Assembly: GCA_016872915.1 (NCBI GenBank) | Contig: VGYQ01000014.1 | Span: 1-45,598 of the forward strand | Length of the DNA stretch: 45,598 bases | DNA from: Planctomycetota bacterium | Lineage (GTDB): Bacteria > Planctomycetota > Phycisphaerae > Phycisphaerales > SM1A02 | Direction: 5' to 3' | Part shown: piece after piece, positions 1 to 9,427 of the stretch | How positions within the stretch are numbered: the first letter of the stretch is position 1 | Layout: each line of letters begins with the position of its first letter | Notes under the pieces: model-generated | Seen by the model: only the letters and a program-made list of their open reading frames with translations | Databases searched by the model: none | What the model was told of the DNA's origin: nothing | Program-made: the position numbers and the translations under genes

Positions 1-2303
1 AAGTTGATGTCGCCAACGCCCGTTCCGAGCCAATTGCTCAGCAGCGCGGCAAGATCACTGCCGTCCACCGCGCCAGAGCTATCGATATCGATGGAGTAGA
101 GCGTACGAGCAGTCACTGTGATGTTCACCGCGCGCTCCGTGAAAAGACCGCTTGAATCCGTTCCTCGAAGCGTAATGGTGTGCGCGCCAGGCGCGAGTGA
201 TGCAACAAGAATCTGCCGCCCTGTCCCGATCGGGCCCGCAATGGACGAACGCCACGTGAATGCGCTGTCCGAAAGGAACTGATTTTCAAGATCCCATCCG
301 GACGCATGCAGCAGGATCGCTGCTCCTTGCGGAAACGAGTTTCCACTGTTCGGAGTCAGCAGATGAATGTCAGGAGGATTCACGAGCCATGATCCCGACC
401 AATCGGCGCCGGCGAGCCCACCCTCAGGCGAGCCGGATGGATCAAAGAAACCGAATGCCGCGGGGATGAGCGTGTCCGCAAAGTTCAGTCCATCGTTCAC
501 CCGCACATGCACCAGCCCACGGCCAACTCCAACATCCGGCGCGGGGATGTCTGCGAGCGAAAACGTGAACGACTCTGCAGTCTGGTGAACGGCAAGCGGT
601 GTCCATGACTCGCCACCGTCGCGGCTGTAGAGAATGTTCGCGCGCAGCGAGTCCCCATCCGCATCCGTCGCGCTCCAGCGGAGCTCCACGTAGGGACCAT
701 GTCCGCACAGGCTTGGTGCACTTTCGCCCGATCCGTCTCTGCCATCCATGCGTGGAATGCTGCCAACCGAGACGATTTCAGGCACGTGGGAGGATCGAAC
801 CTGCTCTGCCAAGACGCGCCCTGAGCGAATGTCACGCAACTCGACTCGCGCGGGCGCGCGCCCACGGCGATCTGCGGGAACAAGAATGGAGACGGGCGAG
901 GTGGCATGCATGCAGCCTGCGCCCTTCGTGCAGCCTGCGCATGATTCGCGAGTCGTCGCCGAGCGCCATCGGATGCTGTGGAGCAGCGTGCCATCGTCGG
1001 CGATTGACTGAATCAGGACATCGCCACGGGGATCGTCTGGCGTGATCGTCACCGCATCAAGCGTCGATGGAACATCCAGTCGAATCAGACCAGAGGAGTG
1101 CTCGAAAGACCCAGTGAGATGAATGGCTCGAACCCAATCCTGCGATGGTGTCTCGCCGCCGCCCGGAGCGTCGAATGCGCCACATGCGTTGCGCGTGTCG
1201 GTCAGGCAATCCGCATAGGTCGTGGTGTTGACCCACGCCTGATTGGTGAGCAGGCCCGCGACCATGACATCGCTCTTTGACGACGCGTGCGTCTGCGCCA
1301 GATTCAGCGGAGTCGCAAGATGGTGCTCGACATCGAGACCGACGGTACCAAGCGTGCTGTTCGTGTGGTTGAGCCCCCAACAGTGCCCGATTTCATGCGC
1401 ACATGTGCGCTGGAACCGCGACGACTCGGAGTTGCCGAACGCCGCATCGCCGGGAACGCCGATTGCTTGCCCATTCCCGCTGAAGGGATTCCCAGGCAAC
1501 CATCCATAGACAAACTCAGGGCGCGCGTAGCCAGCCGCAGGAATCGTGGTCAGCCGCAGCGTTTGCAGCGCGCTCAGCAGCGCATTGTTGGATGAGTTGA
1601 TGTCCTGCGACCAAGTGAGTGGACCGGTAGGCGTGCGGTGATAGTTGAGTTCTGCATGCGGATAAATACCCCTGTAGAAACCATCGCCAATGCCGGGCTC
1701 GATCGTCGCTGCCGCGGGTTGCCCACCACCAGGGGTGTAGTTCACGGAGACGTACGCCATGTCAAGCGTCTTGCGGCAGGCAAAGGTCTTGTTGAGCAAC
1801 GAAAACAGGTTGTTTGATTCATTCGACTCGGCGACCAGGTTGCGCGGATCGACCAGCACCTCGAAGTCCACATCGGTACTCACGGGAGCCACGATCGTGA
1901 AGTTCAGGGTGTCGTTCACATTGGCGGAGTTCGGAGAGATGGGCGCCGTAATCGGACCATTGCGTGAGAAGAATGGCGAACCGACCATCGGCGTCCCGTT
2001 CACCTTCACACGAAGCACAGCGTCCACATTCGCTTGCGAAGTGGTCTGCCCTGTGACAGCGATCTTGACCCGCACGGCGGTCGGTCTGCCCGCAACGAGT
2101 GTGGTCGTGCCGCCGCTGTTTTGATACCCCTGCTGCAACTCGACGCTCGAAACGGCCAGATCACCCGCGAAAAGCGGAGCTCCCGTCAAAGCGACGACAC
2201 ACGCCACTGCCCGGATGAACCGAGGAGATCCTGCAGAGGCGTTCAAGCACCAAGACGCCAGCAAGAGCCATGTGCTGAGCGGACTTGCTTGGGGTATTGG
2301 CAT
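1..2303 (-). CDS. Secreted metzincin-type zinc metalloprotease with dockerin-like tail (3' end cut by window)
   Basis: Open frame of about 767 codons running off the left edge, so the C-terminus is missing. The ATG at 2303 follows GGAG. The N-terminus carries a long signal region (FIRAVACVVALTGAPLFAG) ending near residue 50. The catalytic signature HEIGHCWGLNH (codons near 1352-1385) is the metzincin HExxHxxGxxH zinc site, and SDVMVAG about 35 residues later (ATG codon at 1263-1265) fits the Met-turn. The downstream part is beta-rich and Ig/PKD-like. At the window edge YSIDIDSSGAVDGSDLAALLSNW is followed by the start of a second D-x-N repeat: a dockerin-like EF-hand pair. Inferred role: extracellular protein degradation. 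The gene lies 38 bases downstream of the DNase I-fold gene on the same strand, so the two may be co-transcribed. The metzincin subfamily could not be fixed by eye. Confidence 0.85.
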   Translation of the reverse strand, partial: MPIPQASPLSTWLLLASWCLNASAGSPRFIRAVACVVALTGAPLFAGDLAVSSVELQQGYQNSGGTTTLVAGRPTAVRVKIAVTGQTTSQANVDAVLRVKVNGTPMVGSPFFSRNGPITAPISPNSANVNDTLNFTIVAPVSTDVDFEVLVDPRNLVAESNESNNLFSLLNKTFACRKTLDMAYVSVNYTPGGGQPAAATIEPGIGDGFYRGIYPHAELNYHRTPTGPLTWSQDINSSNNALLSALQTLRLTTIPAAGYARPEFVYGWLPGNPFSGNGQAIGVPGDAAFGNSESSRFQRTCAHEIGHCWGLNHTNSTLGTVGLDVEHHLATPLNLAQTHASSKSDVMVAGLLTNQAWVNTTTYADCLTDTRNACGAFDAPGGGETPSQDWVRAIHLTGSFEHSSGLIRLDVPSTLDAVTITPDDPRGDVLIQSIADDGTLLHSIRWRSATTRESCAGCTKGAGCMHATSPVSILVPADRRGRAPARVELRDIRSGRVLAEQVRSSHVPEIVSVGSIPRMDGRDGSGESAPSLCGHGPYVELRWSATDADGDSLRANILYSRDGGESWTPLAVHQTAESFTFSLADIPAPDVGVGRGLVHVRVNDGLNFADTLIPAAFGFFDPSGSPEGGLAGADWSGSWLVNPPDIHLLTPNSGNSFPQGAAILLHASGWDLENQFLSDSAFTWRSSIAGPIGTGRQILVASLAPGAHTITLRGTDSSGLFTERAVNITVTARTLYSIDIDSSGAVDGSDLAALLSNWLGTGVGDIN

Positions 2304-2341
2304 CTTTCTCCAAAGTGCGCCGAAGACTGGCTCGCGTGGGT

Positions 2342-4171
2342 TTACCCCCACGCTCCGAGCAGCCGAGCGAGATCCGGTCCATCCACGGACCCTGAATTGT
2401 CGAGATCCGCGCTACCCGGGTTGCCCCACTGCGAGAGCAGGATCGCCAAGTCAAGTGCGTTGACGATCTGATCACCATTGAGATCCGCAGGATTGGATGA
2501 CCCGCCCACGGTGATCGCGACCGAGAAGAGGAGCGTTCCGTCGCCCTCACCTGGGACATCCTCATCCGACACGAGCAGCGTCCCATTGACCGTTGTGAGT
2601 CCGACAGGCAGTCCCGCTGGATTGATACGCAGCCGCAGCACTCCGGGGAACTGCGCGATCATGGTTGGGAGCGGCGCCACCACCGACACGGGTGCGCCTG
2701 TTGGCAGCGAAACAAAGTCCGCATCCAGCCGCGACTGAAGTGTGTTCCATGCGACATTGTGAAGCGGAACATCCACATCCTGCGCAGCACCGCCCTGCGG
2801 TACGGACACGGGAATCGTCGTTGTCGTCACGATGCTGCCCGCTGCCCAAGAGGGGCGCGCGCGTGCGATGACCGCGTACTCACCGATGAGATCGACCGAT
2901 GCATTCTGCGCAGCTTCAGACAGCGTCCACGCGGATGCCTGTGCTTCAGCGAGTCCCACAGTGCCTGTGTTCAACTGAAGCGTTGTCACCGCCTCCGAAG
3001 GCGCGAGCGGCGCAATGCCACTGCCAGAGCCGAAGAGGCCCATCACGCTCGTCACGTTGTAATCCAACTCATCGGCTCCAAGCGGCGTGACAACTGCCGC
3101 CACATTCTTCACTCGAACCGTCACGGGCACTGCCGCTCCCTGGATGACCCGAGACGGAATAGGCGTCATGGTCGCCGACATGACCGCCGGAACCTGATAG
3201 TCCACGAGCACGGGAATGTGATCCGACGCATCGAAGAGCGCCTGCGCAAGCGCATTTGATCGCGCTGATTCGCCAACAAAATAGCTGTTTCCACCCGCGC
3301 TGATGGCGACGTTGTAGTGCTGCCCGTCATTCCCAAACGCACGGTATGTATTGCCGATGAGGCTGATCCCCTCACCGTCAAGCAGTTGTGCCGTGACCAG
3401 GTGCAGATCGAAACGGTCATCCATGCCACCCCCAACCAATCCCGTCTGAATATCACGCGGACTTTGTGTGTGCTTGATGGCGTTTGATGATCCGCTCCAT
3501 CCACCGGTACCGAGCGGATCGAATGCCTGACCATTCCCGTTGGCCAAGAACGCGAGATATGCCCCTTCGGTGTTGTTGTAGATATTGAAGTCGCCGAGAT
3601 AGAACGCGCGAACCCCAGCGCCGAGCCCATTCGCGTTGCTGCGCACGGCGACTGCCCCACTTTCGCGAGTCGCTGCCGCACCTGTCCCCGCAGCAAGGTG
3701 CATGCTGTACGCGTACAGGCGCGCAGCCGACGATGAGTAACCGTTCAATGAAAACAGCCAACGATCGCATGCACGACTTGCACCTGTAAAGATGTCCGCA
3801 TGCCCAGCAACAACCTCACTGATCGTCTCGACTCGGTAGAACGCGCACTGCGCTCCGCTTGCTGAATCCTCTTGCGTGTTGGAGGTGTACGTGGCGCGCG
3901 CATAAGACGTACCCGGGGGCGCAGCTGCATTCACAAAGGTCTGCAATGCTGCCACCTGACTCGACGGCACCTCTTGAAAGAAGAGGAGATCAACAGGCTT
4001 GGCCCAACCTGTTCTATTATCGGAATGTGACGCGGCAATGACCGCGGTGATTGCGCTGGCCGACCCCTGCTGCCTCGCGATGTTGTAATTCATCACCCGC
4101 ACCTGCGAGGACGCGGTGCAAACGACAGCGGCCGCTGCACAAGCTGCGGCAAAAGAAACATCGGTTCGCAC
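2342..4171 (-). CDS. Secreted endonuclease/exonuclease/phosphatase-family protein with dockerin-like tail
   Basis: 609 aa. The start codon is GTG. An N-terminal signal peptide (FAAACAAAAVVCTASSQ) precedes a DNase I-fold domain with the family landmarks in order: MNYNI, LLFFQEV (catalytic Glu), YLGDFN and SDHIPV. Residues about 1-330 form this domain. The next 200 residues are beta-rich with repeated IPVSVPQ/VDVPLHN-type strands, probably an Ig-like or choice-of-anchor module. The last 50 residues are two EF-hand loops (DLNGDQIVNALDLAILLSQW and DLDNSGSVDGPDLARLLGAW), the planctomycete dockerin-like tail. The fold covers nucleases, phosphodiesterases and sphingomyelinases, so the substrate is unknown. 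A TATGTT box six bases before the GTG and no close Shine-Dalgarno suggest a leaderless mRNA. Confidence 0.88.
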   Translation of the reverse strand: MRTDVSFAAACAAAAVVCTASSQVRVMNYNIARQQGSASAITAVIAASHSDNRTGWAKPVDLLFFQEVPSSQVAALQTFVNAAAPPGTSYARATYTSNTQEDSASGAQCAFYRVETISEVVAGHADIFTGASRACDRWLFSLNGYSSSAARLYAYSMHLAAGTGAAATRESGAVAVRSNANGLGAGVRAFYLGDFNIYNNTEGAYLAFLANGNGQAFDPLGTGGWSGSSNAIKHTQSPRDIQTGLVGGGMDDRFDLHLVTAQLLDGEGISLIGNTYRAFGNDGQHYNVAISAGGNSYFVGESARSNALAQALFDASDHIPVLVDYQVPAVMSATMTPIPSRVIQGAAVPVTVRVKNVAAVVTPLGADELDYNVTSVMGLFGSGSGIAPLAPSEAVTTLQLNTGTVGLAEAQASAWTLSEAAQNASVDLIGEYAVIARARPSWAAGSIVTTTTIPVSVPQGGAAQDVDVPLHNVAWNTLQSRLDADFVSLPTGAPVSVVAPLPTMIAQFPGVLRLRINPAGLPVGLTTVNGTLLVSDEDVPGEGDGTLLFSVAITVGGSSNPADLNGDQIVNALDLAILLSQWGNPGSADLDNSGSVDGPDLARLLGAWG

Positions 4172-4177
4172 GAGGGC

Positions 4178-4183
4178 AACATA
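4178..4183 (-). promoter_or_regulatory. Candidate -10 box of the DNase I-fold gene (leaderless type)
   Basis: TATGTT on the minus strand, six bases before the GTG start at 4171. Transcription would begin at or within a base or two of the start codon. I see no convincing -35. Confidence 0.4.
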
Positions 4184-4210
4184 GCCTCAAATCCGCCCAC
4201 CGCCCATGGC

Positions 4211-4232
4211 AACTGGCCACTTTCGGCTAGTT
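4211..4232 (+). other. Small hairpin in the leader of the M16 peptidase gene
   Basis: AACTGGCC and GGCTAGTT pair over eight positions (one G-U) around a six-base loop, followed by TTTG and a run of eight C. It lies about 40 bases before the M16 start codon at 4269. No plus-strand gene precedes it, so it is more likely a 5'-leader structure or chance than a terminator. Confidence 0.25.
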
Positions 4233-4268
4233 TTGTCCCCCCCCGCCCTCAAAATCTTGGAGAACCGA

Positions 4269-6158
4269 ATGCGTACCACCATCCTTGCCATCCTTGCCTT
4301 GTGTTGCCTCGCCCATCCCGCTCAGACGCAACAGGTCACACCCGAAGTTGTGACTCTCGACAACGGGATGGAGTTCCTGCTCATTCCGCGGACGGATGAG
4401 CCGAACACCATCAGCGCCGGCTGGCTGGCAAAAGTTGGCAGTTCGAACGAACGCCCTGGCATCACTGGCATTTCGCACTTCTTCGAGCACATGATGTTCA
4501 AGGGCACGAACACAATCGGTACGGGAGATCCAAAGAAGGATGCTGACTTCCGTGCGGAACAGAAGCGGTTGCGGGATGCCATCAACAAGGCGGTGTGGAC
4601 GACGCAATATCAGCGTTACTTCCGTGGCGAAATCGATGATCCGTGGAACGCAGCAAATGACACGCCAGATCTCGCGGAACTCCGTGCACAACTCAAACTA
4701 TCGATGGAAACGCAGCAAGGGCGTGCGAACGCGTCCGCGATTGCGACCATGAAGACCGAGCTTTCCAAGTTGAATCGCTCTGCACCAGAGGGCGCGAAGG
4801 AAGCAACTGCACTTGAAGCCAAGATCACGGAACTTGAGGCGCAGCAGCGTGCCTCGGCATCGATCGTTAAGGATGAATTCGATCAGGTCTATACGAAGAG
4901 TGGAGGAAGCCGCATGAATGCCTTCACCTCCTACGACTTGACCTTCTATTTCATCACGGTGCCAAGCAACAAGTTCGAATTGTGGTGCTGGATGGAAAGC
5001 GATCGACTGAATGACAGCGTTTTCCGCGAGTTCTACAGCGAGCGCGATGTCGTGCATGAAGAACGGCGGCTTCGTACGGAAAGCACGCCAACGGGCATTT
5101 TTCAGGAGCAGTTTGAGGCGATGTTCTGGATGTCGAGCCCGTATTCGTGGCCCGTCATCGGTTGGAGCAGCGATCTGAACTCCTACACGATGGATGAAGC
5201 GATGCGCTACTGGAACACCTACTACCGCCCAAACAATCTCGTGGGCGTCATCGTGGGCGACTTCGACCCGAAGGAAGTCAAGCCACTTATCGCGTCCTAC
5301 TTCGCGCGTCTGCAGAACAGCAACACGCCGGTTCCACCGATCGTCACGCTGGAACACAAACAGATGGCGGAGCAGCGCATGAACGCCGAGGCAGAGTGTC
5401 AGCCGCAAGTCGAAGCGCGGTACCACACCGTGCCATTCCGTCATGCCGACTCCTATCCGCTCGAGATGCTTGCAGGCATTTTGAATGGTCGCACTGGCCG
5501 TCTCTACAAGTCGATGGTCGAGGGATCAAAGATTGCATCGACTGCTGGTGCACAACAGGACTCGCGGCGAATGGCAGGCGCCTTCTCATTCTCTGCGGAG
5601 ACAAAGGGCGACGCCACTCCCGCGCAACTTGAGGAAGCCTGGTACCGCGAACTGAAGCGACTGCAGGATGAACTTGTGGGCGACGAGGAATTGCAGAAAG
5701 TGAAGAACAACGTTGCTGCGGATTCTTACCGTGGCCTTCAGTCCAACTTCCGCTTGATGATCGGGCTTGCGTACGCGGAAGCGCTCGGAGGCTGGGAAGA
5801 AATCAACGAACAGCCACGGAAGTTGCAGGCTGTCACCGCAGCCGATATTCAGCGCGTCGCACGCAAATACTTTGATGCCAACAACCGCTCTGTCGCGACG
5901 TACCTGCGCAAGGCAAGCGCGGGCAGCAGCAGCGCGGAGGATGCCGACATTGCGGCGCTGCCTGCGCCGATGCAGGCTCGTGCACGCCAGATGGTCGCAC
6001 AGATCATGAAGGAGTCTGATGTGGCTTCGCTCCGGACTGCCATCGAGCAGATGAGTTCTCAGGCAGACAAGATGCCGCCTGCGATGAAGCCCATGATGGA
6101 TCTCATGATGAAGAAGATGCAGGAACGCATCGCTCAACTTGAGAAGCAGGACAACTGA
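4269..6158 (+). CDS. M16 (insulinase/pitrilysin) family zinc peptidase, catalytic member
   Basis: 629 aa counted from ATG 4269, chosen because it follows GGAG and opens a clean signal peptide (MRTTILAILALCCLAHPAQTQ). The longer frame from 4206 adds only non-signal sequence. Zinc ligands: HFFEH at residues 70-74 (inverted HxxEH) and Glu265 in ERDVVHEER. Family members usually have about 75 residues between the two. Here there are about 195, because a charged, helix-rich stretch (residues about 83-200) is inserted before NAFTSYDLTFY, where the normal fold resumes. The C-terminal half is the second M16 domain, ending in a Met/Lys/Gln-rich helix. It is exported and probably works with the M16 protein encoded 48 bases downstream. 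Confidence 0.93.
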   Translation: MRTTILAILALCCLAHPAQTQQVTPEVVTLDNGMEFLLIPRTDEPNTISAGWLAKVGSSNERPGITGISHFFEHMMFKGTNTIGTGDPKKDADFRAEQKRLRDAINKAVWTTQYQRYFRGEIDDPWNAANDTPDLAELRAQLKLSMETQQGRANASAIATMKTELSKLNRSAPEGAKEATALEAKITELEAQQRASASIVKDEFDQVYTKSGGSRMNAFTSYDLTFYFITVPSNKFELWCWMESDRLNDSVFREFYSERDVVHEERRLRTESTPTGIFQEQFEAMFWMSSPYSWPVIGWSSDLNSYTMDEAMRYWNTYYRPNNLVGVIVGDFDPKEVKPLIASYFARLQNSNTPVPPIVTLEHKQMAEQRMNAEAECQPQVEARYHTVPFRHADSYPLEMLAGILNGRTGRLYKSMVEGSKIASTAGAQQDSRRMAGAFSFSAETKGDATPAQLEEAWYRELKRLQDELVGDEELQKVKNNVAADSYRGLQSNFRLMIGLAYAEALGGWEEINEQPRKLQAVTAADIQRVARKYFDANNRSVATYLRKASAGSSSAEDADIAALPAPMQARARQMVAQIMKESDVASLRTAIEQMSSQADKMPPAMKPMMDLMMKKMQERIAQLEKQDN

Positions 6159-6206
6159 TCCGGCGACATGCTGCATTTCACACCACACAGCAGAAGGACA
6201 TATTCA

Positions 6207-7754
6207 ATGCATACCTCCAGACTCCAACGCTCCACGATCGCTCACCTCGCTCTGGCGATCATCTCCACGGCCCTTGTTTCTGTGGGAGATGCGTCCGCTG
6301 CGGGCGATCTCGCCGCACGTCCGGAAAAGCTGACATTCCCGCCGCTGCGGTTCGATGCGCCGAAGGCGGCGACGTATCGCACCACGCTGTCCAACGGCAC
6401 TCCTGTGTACATGCTGCCGAGCCACGAGTTCCCGCTCATCAACTTGAGCATGACCTGCATGGGTGGAAGCAATCTCGATCCGGCTGACCGAGCAGGATTG
6501 GCATCCATGACTGCCGCGATGATCCGTCGTGGCGGGACGACCACCGCGAAGGCAGATGCGATCGACGAGAAGATCGAGTTCATGGCCGCGAATATCGGCG
6601 TGGCAGGTGGCGATTGGCGTTCGACCGCTTCCATCGATGCGCTCAAGTCCAACTTTGAAGATGGACTCGGCATCCTGGTCGACATGCTGCGGAACCCGGC
6701 CTTCGATGAGGAGAAGTTTGCCATTGCGCGCGCCGATGCCCTCGAAGGTCTGAAGCAGCGCAACGACGATGCAGCATCGATCAGCGGACGGGAATGGGGC
6801 TATCTGGTGTATGGCGAGGACCACTTTGAGTCACGCCAAGTGACGGGCGAGAGTCTCGCGGCGATCACGCAGGATGAGATGCGCGCCATGGCCGCTCGCA
6901 TCTTCAATCCTGGCAACATGATCATTGCGGTCACAGGAGACTTTGAGCCGGGGGCCATGAAGGCGATGCTGGAGAAAGCGTTCGCCGGTTGGACCACCGG
7001 AGCAAAGAATGCCCCTCCAGAAGCACCCACATTCAACATGAAGCCTGGCGTCTTCTACTCGCAGAAGGACATCCCGCAAGGCAAGGTGTCAATCGGCATG
7101 CGGTCGATCAACCGTGACGACCCCGATTACTTCCCATACCTCGTGATGAACGAGATTCTGGGTGGCGGAGGCTTCTCCAGCCGCATCATGCAGCGGGTAC
7201 GCAGCGACGAAGGTCTCGCGTACAGCGCGGGATCGCGCTTCAGCGCTGGGCCGTTCTATCCAGGCGTGTTCCGTGCGGCGTTCGAGAGCAAGAGCCCCAC
7301 CTGCGCTCTTGCCACGAAGCTGATCATCGACGAGATCAACAGGATGCGCGACACGCTCGTCAGCGCATCGGAGCTGGAGACGGCCAAGAACTCCTTCGTC
7401 GAGACGTTCCCCAGCACCTTTGCATCAAAGCCCGGCACACTGGGCGTCTTCGTGAGCGACGAGTGGACGAATCGCCCCGCGGGCTACTGGGAGACCTATC
7501 GCGACAAGATTCGCGCCGTCACACCCGAGGACATTCAGCGCGTAGCGCGCAAGCACCTCGATCCGTCGAAGCTCACGATCCTTGTGGTGGGCTCTTGGGA
7601 CGACATCGCCAAGGGAGACGCGCAGGGCCGTGCGCGCATGGATCTGTTCGGTCCTGCCACGCGCCTTCCTGACCGCGATCCAGTGTCGCTCAAACCACTC
7701 GAACCATCGGCCGCGACTTCCGCAGCAAGCAAGTCCGCGTCCCAAGGCAGCTGA
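6207..7754 (+). CDS. M16 family peptidase-like protein lacking the zinc motif (probable partner subunit)
   Basis: 515 aa from ATG 6207, with AAGGA eight bases upstream and an Arg-containing signal peptide (hydrophobic core LALAIISTALVSVGDASA). The upstream ATG at 6168 would spoil the signal sequence. It has the two-domain M16 fold, but the place of HxxEH reads GLASMTAAMIRRGGTT, with no His or Glu ligands. The C-domain keeps the substrate-binding Arg...Tyr pair in RVRSDEGLAYS. This matches non-catalytic subunits of heterodimeric M16 proteases (mitochondrial processing peptidase alpha, bacterial M16B pairs). It directly follows the catalytic member, so a periplasmic heterodimer is the simplest inference. 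The stop codon abuts a hairpin shared with convergent murJ. Confidence 0.9.
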   Translation: MHTSRLQRSTIAHLALAIISTALVSVGDASAAGDLAARPEKLTFPPLRFDAPKAATYRTTLSNGTPVYMLPSHEFPLINLSMTCMGGSNLDPADRAGLASMTAAMIRRGGTTTAKADAIDEKIEFMAANIGVAGGDWRSTASIDALKSNFEDGLGILVDMLRNPAFDEEKFAIARADALEGLKQRNDDAASISGREWGYLVYGEDHFESRQVTGESLAAITQDEMRAMAARIFNPGNMIIAVTGDFEPGAMKAMLEKAFAGWTTGAKNAPPEAPTFNMKPGVFYSQKDIPQGKVSIGMRSINRDDPDYFPYLVMNEILGGGGFSSRIMQRVRSDEGLAYSAGSRFSAGPFYPGVFRAAFESKSPTCALATKLIIDEINRMRDTLVSASELETAKNSFVETFPSTFASKPGTLGVFVSDEWTNRPAGYWETYRDKIRAVTPEDIQRVARKHLDPSKLTILVVGSWDDIAKGDAQGRARMDLFGPATRLPDRDPVSLKPLEPSAATSAASKSASQGS

Positions 7755-7771
7755 ACGCCCTGTAGGGCGTT
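7754..7771. terminator. Shared bidirectional hairpin between convergent M16 and murJ genes
   Basis: AACGCCC-TGTA-GGGCGTT is a perfect 7-bp stem with a four-base loop. It fills the gap between the M16 stop codon (7752-7754) and the murJ stop codon (7770-7772) and touches both. No long U-tract follows on either side, so termination may be weak or factor-assisted. Confidence 0.6.
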
Positions 7772-9407
7772 ATCGAGGGAGAGATGCGTCGACTGACTGG
7801 CCGCGCTTTCCGAGCGCCCATGCCAACTCCGGCATGCGCATGATCTTGGCAGCCAACAGGAACACGCCTCCACCGACCGCGACGCTGACCCCAAGCAGTA
7901 TCCCCTGACCGCTCCAAGTCGTCGCCTGCGGCCAAAGCCGAATCAGGAGGGCGAGCGTGATCGCCATGACCCCGGCGGCAAGCGCTGTGCGCAGCCAACT
8001 TGTCCGCACCTCAGGTGTGAGCACGACCCCCGTCCGGCGCGAGAGCATGTACATCAGGATCGCCATCTGAATCACGGCACAGACGGCGGTCGACAAGGCC
8101 AGCCCCGCCGTGCGCAATGGCGTCCAGATGAGCGTGATGTTCAGCACGAAGTTCAGCGCCACCATCGCAGCCGCAACCTTGACTGGCGTCATCGATTCGC
8201 CGCGCGCATAGAACGCACGTGTCAGAAGATGGTTGGCGCTGTACGCCCAGATCGCGGGGGCGTATGCCAGCAGGATCGTCGCCACGCGTGCGGTGTCTTC
8301 TGCAGTGAACGATTCACCCTGAAAGACGACAGCAGTGAGTGGCGTGCGCACGAGCATGAGCCCGATACTTGCAGGGAGTCCGATGAACACCACAAGCCGC
8401 AATGCACGCGCCACCGATACTCGAAACGCAGCGAGGTCGTTTGCCTCGCGCGCGAGTTGTGGAAAGATCGCCGTCGCGACCGAGATGCCGAACACGCCGA
8501 GCGGAAACTCATAGAGGCGCTGCGCGAAGGAGAGCGATGCCATCGCACCTTCATCGAGCGGATAGGCAATGCCTGCGATCGTCGGTCCGATGATCGTCGG
8601 ATAGCTCGCGATCAGTCCATCAATGAAGGTGTTCACCTGCAGCACACCGAGCCCAATCGCCATCGGGACAGCCTGTTGGATCACTTGACGGAAGCTCATC
8701 CGAGCTGACTCGTCGCCGCCTGGCGGTATCACCGCAGGCCCGTGCAGGCGTACCGCACGTAATGCGAGCAAACTCCAAACAAGTTGCAAGACTCCTGCCA
8801 CGAGCACGCTTGCCGCAACCCACACGATGTGTGAGGACGGCTCGAGTTCCGTCAAGCCAATCCACCGTGCCGCCGGTGGTGCGAGTCCGACTGCGCTCAC
8901 GACGATCGCTAGGTTGAGAATCACAGGAGCTGCTGCCGTGGGACCAAATCTGCCGTGCACCTGCAGGACTGCACCGATCAGCGCCACCAGACAAACGAGT
9001 GGCATGTAAGGCAGGAGAATGGCAACGAGTTTCGCGGAGAGAATCGCAGATGCGATCGAGCTGTCAGGCCAAGCAGCGATCAGCACACCCTCGCCGATGA
9101 GACAAACGACCGAGAGGAAGATTGCAGTCCTTGAAAGCACGAGCCGTGCAACATGTGCGGCGATAGCGGGTTCTGACGCTTCCAGTTTCGAATAGACCGG
9201 CAAGAAACTGGATGTCAGTGCGCCCTCGCCGAAGAGTCGGCGAAAGAGATTTGGCACCATGAAGGCGAAGGCAAATGCATCGGTCACCACGCCGACTCCA
9301 AAGACACGGCTGAGTGCCGCATCGCGGGCCAAACCCGTCGTCCGACTCAGAAGCGTGAACGCGGAGACCGTTCGAGCATGTGTTTCGAATCCTCGCGCCT
9401 TTGCCAC
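7770..9407 (-). CDS. murJ: MurJ/MviN lipid II flippase
   Basis: 545 aa polytopic membrane protein. The N-terminus is typical of MurJ: LLSRTTGLARDAALSRVFGVG followed by TDAFAFAFMVPNLFRRLFGEGALTSSFLPVY, the Arg-rich family signature. About 14 hydrophobic segments follow, as expected for the MOP-superfamily fold. It moves the peptidoglycan precursor lipid II across the inner membrane. The start codon is GTG at 9407, supported by AGGAG eight bases upstream. The gene is convergent with the M16 pair and divergent from the lipoprotein at 9428, with only 20 bases between the two start codons. Its presence implies a peptidoglycan pathway in the host. Confidence 0.95.
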   Translation of the reverse strand: MAKARGFETHARTVSAFTLLSRTTGLARDAALSRVFGVGVVTDAFAFAFMVPNLFRRLFGEGALTSSFLPVYSKLEASEPAIAAHVARLVLSRTAIFLSVVCLIGEGVLIAAWPDSSIASAILSAKLVAILLPYMPLVCLVALIGAVLQVHGRFGPTAAAPVILNLAIVVSAVGLAPPAARWIGLTELEPSSHIVWVAASVLVAGVLQLVWSLLALRAVRLHGPAVIPPGGDESARMSFRQVIQQAVPMAIGLGVLQVNTFIDGLIASYPTIIGPTIAGIAYPLDEGAMASLSFAQRLYEFPLGVFGISVATAIFPQLAREANDLAAFRVSVARALRLVVFIGLPASIGLMLVRTPLTAVVFQGESFTAEDTARVATILLAYAPAIWAYSANHLLTRAFYARGESMTPVKVAAAMVALNFVLNITLIWTPLRTAGLALSTAVCAVIQMAILMYMLSRRTGVVLTPEVRTSWLRTALAAGVMAITLALLIRLWPQATTWSGQGILLGVSVAVGGGVFLLAAKIMRMPELAWALGKRGQSVDASLPR

Positions 9408-9427
9408 GGTAGATTCTCCTCATCGGC

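Noticed and set aside
4237-4244. Run of eight C before the M16 gene as a phase-variation tract
   Set aside because: It lies in a leader, is short, and nothing indicates switching; could also be a sequencing-sensitive homopolymer.
4206-4268. Upstream ATG start of the first M16 gene
   Set aside because: It would bury the signal peptide; ATG 4269 has a ribosome-binding site.
9408-9427. Shared promoter between murJ and the lipoprotein gene (also 20 bases apart)
   Set aside because: TAGATT fits the plus strand loosely (12 bases to ATG), but the minus strand has AGGAG instead of a -10 box, so the symmetric arrangement seen at terC is not repeated.
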